This document shows positions 59,641 through 64,000 of a DNA stretch of 64,000 nucleotides, piece after piece (position 1 is the stretch's first letter; the number at the start of each line of letters is the position of its first letter). Source of the stretch: Welwitschia mirabilis (Eukaryota > Gnetophyta > Gnetopsida > Welwitschiales); NCBI GenBank assembly GCA_051453625.1, contig JBOZIK010000001.1, forward strand, positions 151,669,342 through 151,733,341, given 5' to 3'. Both the position numbers and the translations under genes were made by a program. The notes beneath the pieces were generated by a model. It ran no database searches and was not told the origin of the DNA. It worked only from the letters and a program-made list of their open reading frames with translations.

Positions 59641-60956
59641 TTTTCATTGAGAGGAACCTCCAAAAAAAGTGCTTCTATCATTTTTATGATTGTATTGAAA
59701 AATTTTTTATATAGTTTCAACATTTTTTTATTAACTTTTTAAATCTCCTTAGTCTCTAAGTTAGAAATCGTAATATAGCCATTAGAATGCACTCTCCCTA
59801 TAAGATAAGAACCTAACCATTTAGAGGTCATCTTGTTATTTAAAAGATATAATTTAGTATTATATAAAATGACAAGATGACCATGTTCAAACATTTTGTA
59901 AAGTAACTTTCAGCTTTGACTTTATAGATTAAATAAGGATGTATAGCATAAGTACATTTTTAATTAATGTGATTTAATCAGGCTAATCTATGTTTAATAT
60001 TATCATAAAGGTTTACAAGATTAAGTTAATGAGAAGTACCATAAGAGTTATAACACATATCAATAGGTAAAATACAAACTTTTCTATACACAAGTTCATA
60101 AGGTGAAAAATTAAGAAAATTATGCCAAGTAGTACAGCAAGTCCAAAGAATATTATTAAACTTTAAATCTTCAGATTTCTTATTAATAAAAATACATTTT
60201 TGTGATATTGTTTTAATTTTTCTATTTTCATTTTAGCTTAACCATTTATTTCTGGGTGATAAGCACAAGCTACTCTATGTTCTTCCAATGGATAAAAGAA
60301 GTTACCTAAAAAGTTGATTTATAAAATGAATTTCTTAATCACTAATGATATTCCTAAGAAAATAAAATCATTGAAAAATATAAGTTATAAGAAAAGCAAA
60401 AATATTTCAAGCATCATTCAAAGAAGTAAGAGTAGCTTCAACCCATTTAGTCACATAATCTATAGCCACTAAAATGTAATTTTTATTATTAGAAAATAGG
60501 TGAATAGGGCCTATAAAATCAATTACCCAATAATAAAAAGGTTTTCATTTAATAATATGTCTAAATAGAATTTTGTAAGCACAAATAAGACTACCATGAC
60601 ACTGACAAGGATCACATATTTTAGCAAAATCAAAGAAATCCTTAAAAAAATAGGCTAGTAAAAACTAGAATGAAGAATTTTCATAGCCATTTTCTATTTA
60701 CTAAAATGACCTTCACAAATACCACCTAATAAAGATGAAGGATATCAAATTTTTCATAATTAGGCATACATTTCCACATAATTTAGTCTTTGTACCTATG
60801 ATAAAGATGTGGTTCTATTCATTCATAGTCACTTATTATATGGAGAAAGGATTTTTGTTGGTTATAAGTCCAATGTTGTTGTGTTTTAATAGTAATAAGA
60901 TAATTAACAATATAAGTATACCAAGGAGGAGGATGAGTGGAAAATATAGCAAAAAG
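59641..60956 (-). pseudogene. Integrase remnant of D
   Basis: Minus strand. PPWYTYIVNYLITIKTQQHW continues the family's P-W-Y-A-D-I-V-N-Y-L. Then come GGICEGHFSK, ICDPCQCHGSLI (zinc C-x-x-C), YYWVIDFIGPIHLFSNN, and KNYILVAIDYVTKWVEATLT. The core Asp in V-I-D-F is present. Later HRVACAYHPEING and LVYRKVCILPI match R-V-A-T-A-Y-H-P-Q-T-N-G and L-V-Y-G-K-x-C-x-L-P-V. It is broken by stops and frame changes. Confidence 0.85.
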
Positions 60957-62200
60957 TTATTCATTTGAAAATGAATCATCAATAACAAAAACATTAAGAG
61001 GAGAGGAAAGAAATGACAAATGATCAACAATACAATTATGCTTCATCTCTTTATCAATGTTGGTCAATTTAAATTCTTGCATGAGGAGGATCCATTTAAC
61101 CAATCTAGAACTAGAATCTTTCTTAGTTATAAGGTATTGAATCATAACATAGTTAGTATAAAAATTTATATAAAAGTCTAAAAGATAATATCTAAGTATA
61201 TCAAGGTAAAAAATAATTACTAAAATTTCTTTCTATGTAGTAGTATAATTTATTTGAATTATATATAGAGTTTTACTATGATAAAAGATAACTTTAAAAT
61301 CTTTTCATACTTTTGATAAAGCACTAGGTCGATAACAAAATTACTATCATCATGCATTAATTCAAAACATTTTTCCTAATTAGGTCTTATTACAATAAGA
61401 ACATGTAAAAGTTTATGTTTAAGTTTATCAAAAGTAAGTTGACAAGATTCTTTCAATTCAATTGAGCCTCTTTTTCTAGCAACAAGTGAAGAGGTTTACA
61501 AATTTTTTCATAATCCTAAACAAACCAATGATAAAAATCATAATGACTAAGAAAGTATCAAAGTTGTTTTACCTTGGTTAGAAGAGTTATGTTTTAAATG
61601 ATATCAACCTTTTCAGGGTTCATCTTAATCCATTTTTCAAAATATAGTAAAGTAAAACAATTCCACTCTCAACAAAAAATAAAATTTTCTCCCAACTCAA
61701 ATGTATGCTACTAGAAACACATCTATCTAGGACTTTCTCTAATTTTTATAAGATTTATTCAAAATTTTTAGCATAGACAAAGAAGTTATACATAAAAAAT
61801 TCTTTTAAAACATCTAACATATCAGAAAAAATACTTATCGTTGCATATGAAAAAGTATTGGGAGCATTGCAAAGTTCAAAATTCATGTGTCTAAAAATAA
61901 AAGTACCAAAAGATAAAGTAGAAGTAGTTTTAACCTAACCTCATTAGTAATACAAATCTAATTATAACCACTATATCCAAATATATATCCTTGAATTCTA
62001 TTGAGTATCTGATCAAAAAAAGGAAAAGGAAAGTGGTCTATTTTGGTTACTTTACTTAATTTTCTAAAATCATTGAACATCCTTCATTTCCCACCTTTCT
62101 TAGGTGCTACCATTAAAGGGATAAATCACTCACTATTAGCTATAGCATAAATGATTTCATCATTCATTAATTTAACAATTTTGTCTTTTAGAACTTATTT
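60957..62200 (-). pseudogene. Reverse transcriptase and RNase H of D
   Basis: Minus strand. RT: DNVKLVKQP, DEIIYAIANSE, MVAPKKGGK, FRKLSKVTKIDHFPF (canonical F-R-K-L-N-K-x-T-x-K-D-H-F-P-L-P-F). The active-site segment is EFFMYNFFVYAKNF near 61770-61800, so Asp-Asp has become Tyr-Asn, in contrast to C. The RNase H end is open at 60957-61145: KKDSSSRLVKWILLMQEFKL, then VDHLSFLSSP and DDSFSNE. Confidence 0.88.
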
Positions 62201-63500
62201 AAGAGCTAGTACAATTCTATGCTATGGTTGCTTAACAAGTTTTACATTATCCTCAAGGTAGATTTTATGTTAAATAATTGAGGTAGAAATTATTGTTAAA
62301 TATTTATGGAATCAAGTAAATACATTTACCTTAGATTGCAAAAGTGAGATTAAGTTTGATTCTTATTGAGGGAAAAGAATTTTATTAATTACCAAAGGTT
62401 TGTTCTAATCATTACACTAAGAAATGTATTTTAATCCACTGGGTAAAGTTTTCAAGTTCAAATTTAAATTCATATTTTTATTTTCTATTAAATTTTGATG
62501 AAAATTCATCATCGTCCTGTATTTTCATTCTGATATTAGTAGTGGATGACTACCCTCAAAATAAAAAATCTCAGTTTTGCTTAGATCATAGACTTCTGCA
62601 TAATTAATAGATTTAGTCTTTCTATTTTTTAGATCAAAATAATCAAGTTCTGAATGATTAAAATTAAGTTGACCTTCATCAAAGTCTTTCAAGTTATCTA
62701 CTTTAAATTAATTATCAAACAAAGTTGGCTCATAAAGCATTAACCATCTTTCTTTAAGTAGATGATGTTATAAAAATAAACTTGGTTTAATCTCTTATTC
62801 TATATTCAAATCATCACCTAAATCTTTTTTAGTTGCATCAAACACTCTTATTGTAAATGTTTTATTCCCTAAATAACACTCCATCATTCCTATGCTAGTA
62901 TCTATAACACAATGGGATACTACACAAAAATCTCTACCTAGAAGTAATAGATAACCACTGTTATGCTATACTTCTATGACAACCACATCAATAGGGTAGA
63001 ATGATTCTTCATTTTAAATCACTAAATCCTTAATCATGCTTAAAGGTTTCTTGATTAATGTATCTACTAATTTCAAGACAATTCTTATAGGTTTTATTCT
63101 ACTTTTCAACCCAAGTCATTGACACATTTTTGAAGGTATAATGTTGAAACATATTCCTATATCAATAAAGGATTTATTTAGTCTTTTATTTTCTTTCAAA
63201 GTAATCCTAACAGTTGCTACCTCTGGATCTTTAAACTTTAGACATTTCTATAAGACTAAGTTATTTATGGATTGGGCTAGAGAGACTTTACTAAGAATAG
63301 TTTATTTTCATTTCCTCCTAATTAGATATTTCCATACCTTAGAATATTTGGGATTCTCTTGTAAAATTTTCCAAAATGGTAAATTTATGATCACATTTTG
63401 CATTAAGGCTTTAAGATGTTTATCAATTATAGGATTAGTATTTAATCTATTAAGCCAAGTGGTAGTATGTTTCTTACATTTTCCATGAGAATAATTTTTC
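62201..63500 (-). pseudogene. Protease and post-protease region of D
   Basis: Minus strand. Protease: KSFIDIGICFNI with the catalytic Asp-Ile-Gly present (about 63150-63170). The post-protease piece ERWLMLYEPTLFDN, then SELDYFDLKNRKTKSINYAE, parallels A's EPTLYVDPLE segment and leads into RT at about 62250. The opposite strand is open for 115 codons (63141-63488); see rejected items. Confidence 0.78.
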
Positions 63501-64000
63501 TTTTTATTATTTAAATGATAAGGAATATAATGAATTTCTAAAATTTCTATATCCTCTTCTTCCTCATCATTCTTATTACTTTGAGATGTTGAAGCCTTAT
63601 GAGTAGGAGGTGTTGTTTCATTTTCACTTCTTATTACAACCTTGCAATCTTTATTAACTTCATTTGGATTTGATAGAAGTTGTACAATAAGTAACTGTTA
63701 TGGCCTTTGGTTAACACGCATAGTTTTTTGTATGATACTAAGCAGATTTTCAATGTTGGGATTTGTTCTTTCTTATGTTTTTTTTAACTCATTAATAGAA
63801 TTCCTAAATGAATAATCTTAATTTTGTGAATTAGATGAGCTTGCTTGATTATTAGAGTTGTTTGGTTGGAAATTAGCATTTTCAAATATCTTTTTAAAGG
63901 GTTATAAATTAAGATCATTCATTTGAAAATTTTGAAAATTTAATTATCCATCCATCCTAGGTTGAAAATTATTTTGATTTTTTATTTAACCTTGGTTTTG
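63501..64000 (-). pseudogene. Gag-protease linker of D, cut by window edge
   Basis: Minus strand, acidic and then Asn/Phe/Gln-rich, collinear with 43380-43870 of C (shared TTGAAGCCTTATGA on the plus strand). Gag proper lies beyond 64000. Confidence 0.65.

Larger units (their letters stand above)
52798..64000 (-). mobile_element. Element D: Athila/Tat-type Ty3/gypsy, minus strand, cut by the window edge
   Basis: Read on the minus strand from the right edge: linker, protease, RT, RNase H, integrase, 3' region with a tandem duplication and an accessory frame, polypurine tract, 3' LTR ending at 52798. Gag and 5' LTR lie outside. It is collinear with C and shows what C looked like before A inserted. 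Confidence 0.85.

Noticed and set aside
63141-63488. 115-codon plus-strand frame as an independent gene
   Set aside because: Antisense of D's protease, like the 97-codon frame over C.
1-64000. Bacterial-type systems, CRISPR arrays, operons, tRNA or rRNA genes
   Set aside because: None seen. The composition and the retroelement content are those of plant heterochromatin.

Overview
The window is plant heterochromatin. It is extremely AT-rich and CG dinucleotides are visibly scarce. I found no intact host gene, no RNA gene and no CRISPR array. Nearly everything recognisable is decayed transposable element. Pol and gag fragments can be read only by stepping over stops and frameshifts, and many changes are G-to-A or C-to-T, as expected from long-term cytosine methylation. 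The host is a flowering plant; I cannot name the species.

The main structure is a stack of elements nested inside one another, mostly supported by target-site duplications (TSDs) and by reading frames that resume across the insertions. An old CACTA-type transposase remnant (3571-4355) is interrupted by a Ty3/gypsy chromovirus, here 'G' (4356 to about 50262). G's reverse transcriptase (RT) is split at 10179/46763 by 'C', a minus-strand Ty3/gypsy element of the Athila/Tat type (10180-46762). C is interrupted by 'A' (14863-37860). A carries 'B' (21603-36910) inside its own 3' LTR (TSD CATAG). B carries 'K', a Ty1/copia element (27499-34734, TSD AAAAT). A second nest lies to the right: 'H', a plus-strand Tat-like element (about 50290-52797), is interrupted by 'D' (52798 to beyond the edge), a minus-strand relative of C.

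A, B, C and D have related LTRs, primer-binding sites and gag-protease regions. C and D carry gag, protease, RT, RNase H and integrase, plus an accessory reading frame of unknown function before the 3' LTR. A and B lack RT, RNase H and integrase and look like a non-autonomous gag-protease subfamily that C/D-like relatives could have mobilised. K is also pol-less: after a broken gag and protease it has a promoter-like block and a reading frame resembling the 'putative plant transposon protein' domain.

The most unusual structure is the left end of C. An extra LTR in opposite orientation (10180 to about 11337) is fused tail-to-tail to the 3' LTR, and the whole compound is bounded by one decayed TSD (ATACC/ATGTC, inferred ATGCC). 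Seven longer N gaps and one 10-N gap interrupt the window. Two 100-N gaps have identical sequence on both sides and look like assembly artefacts.
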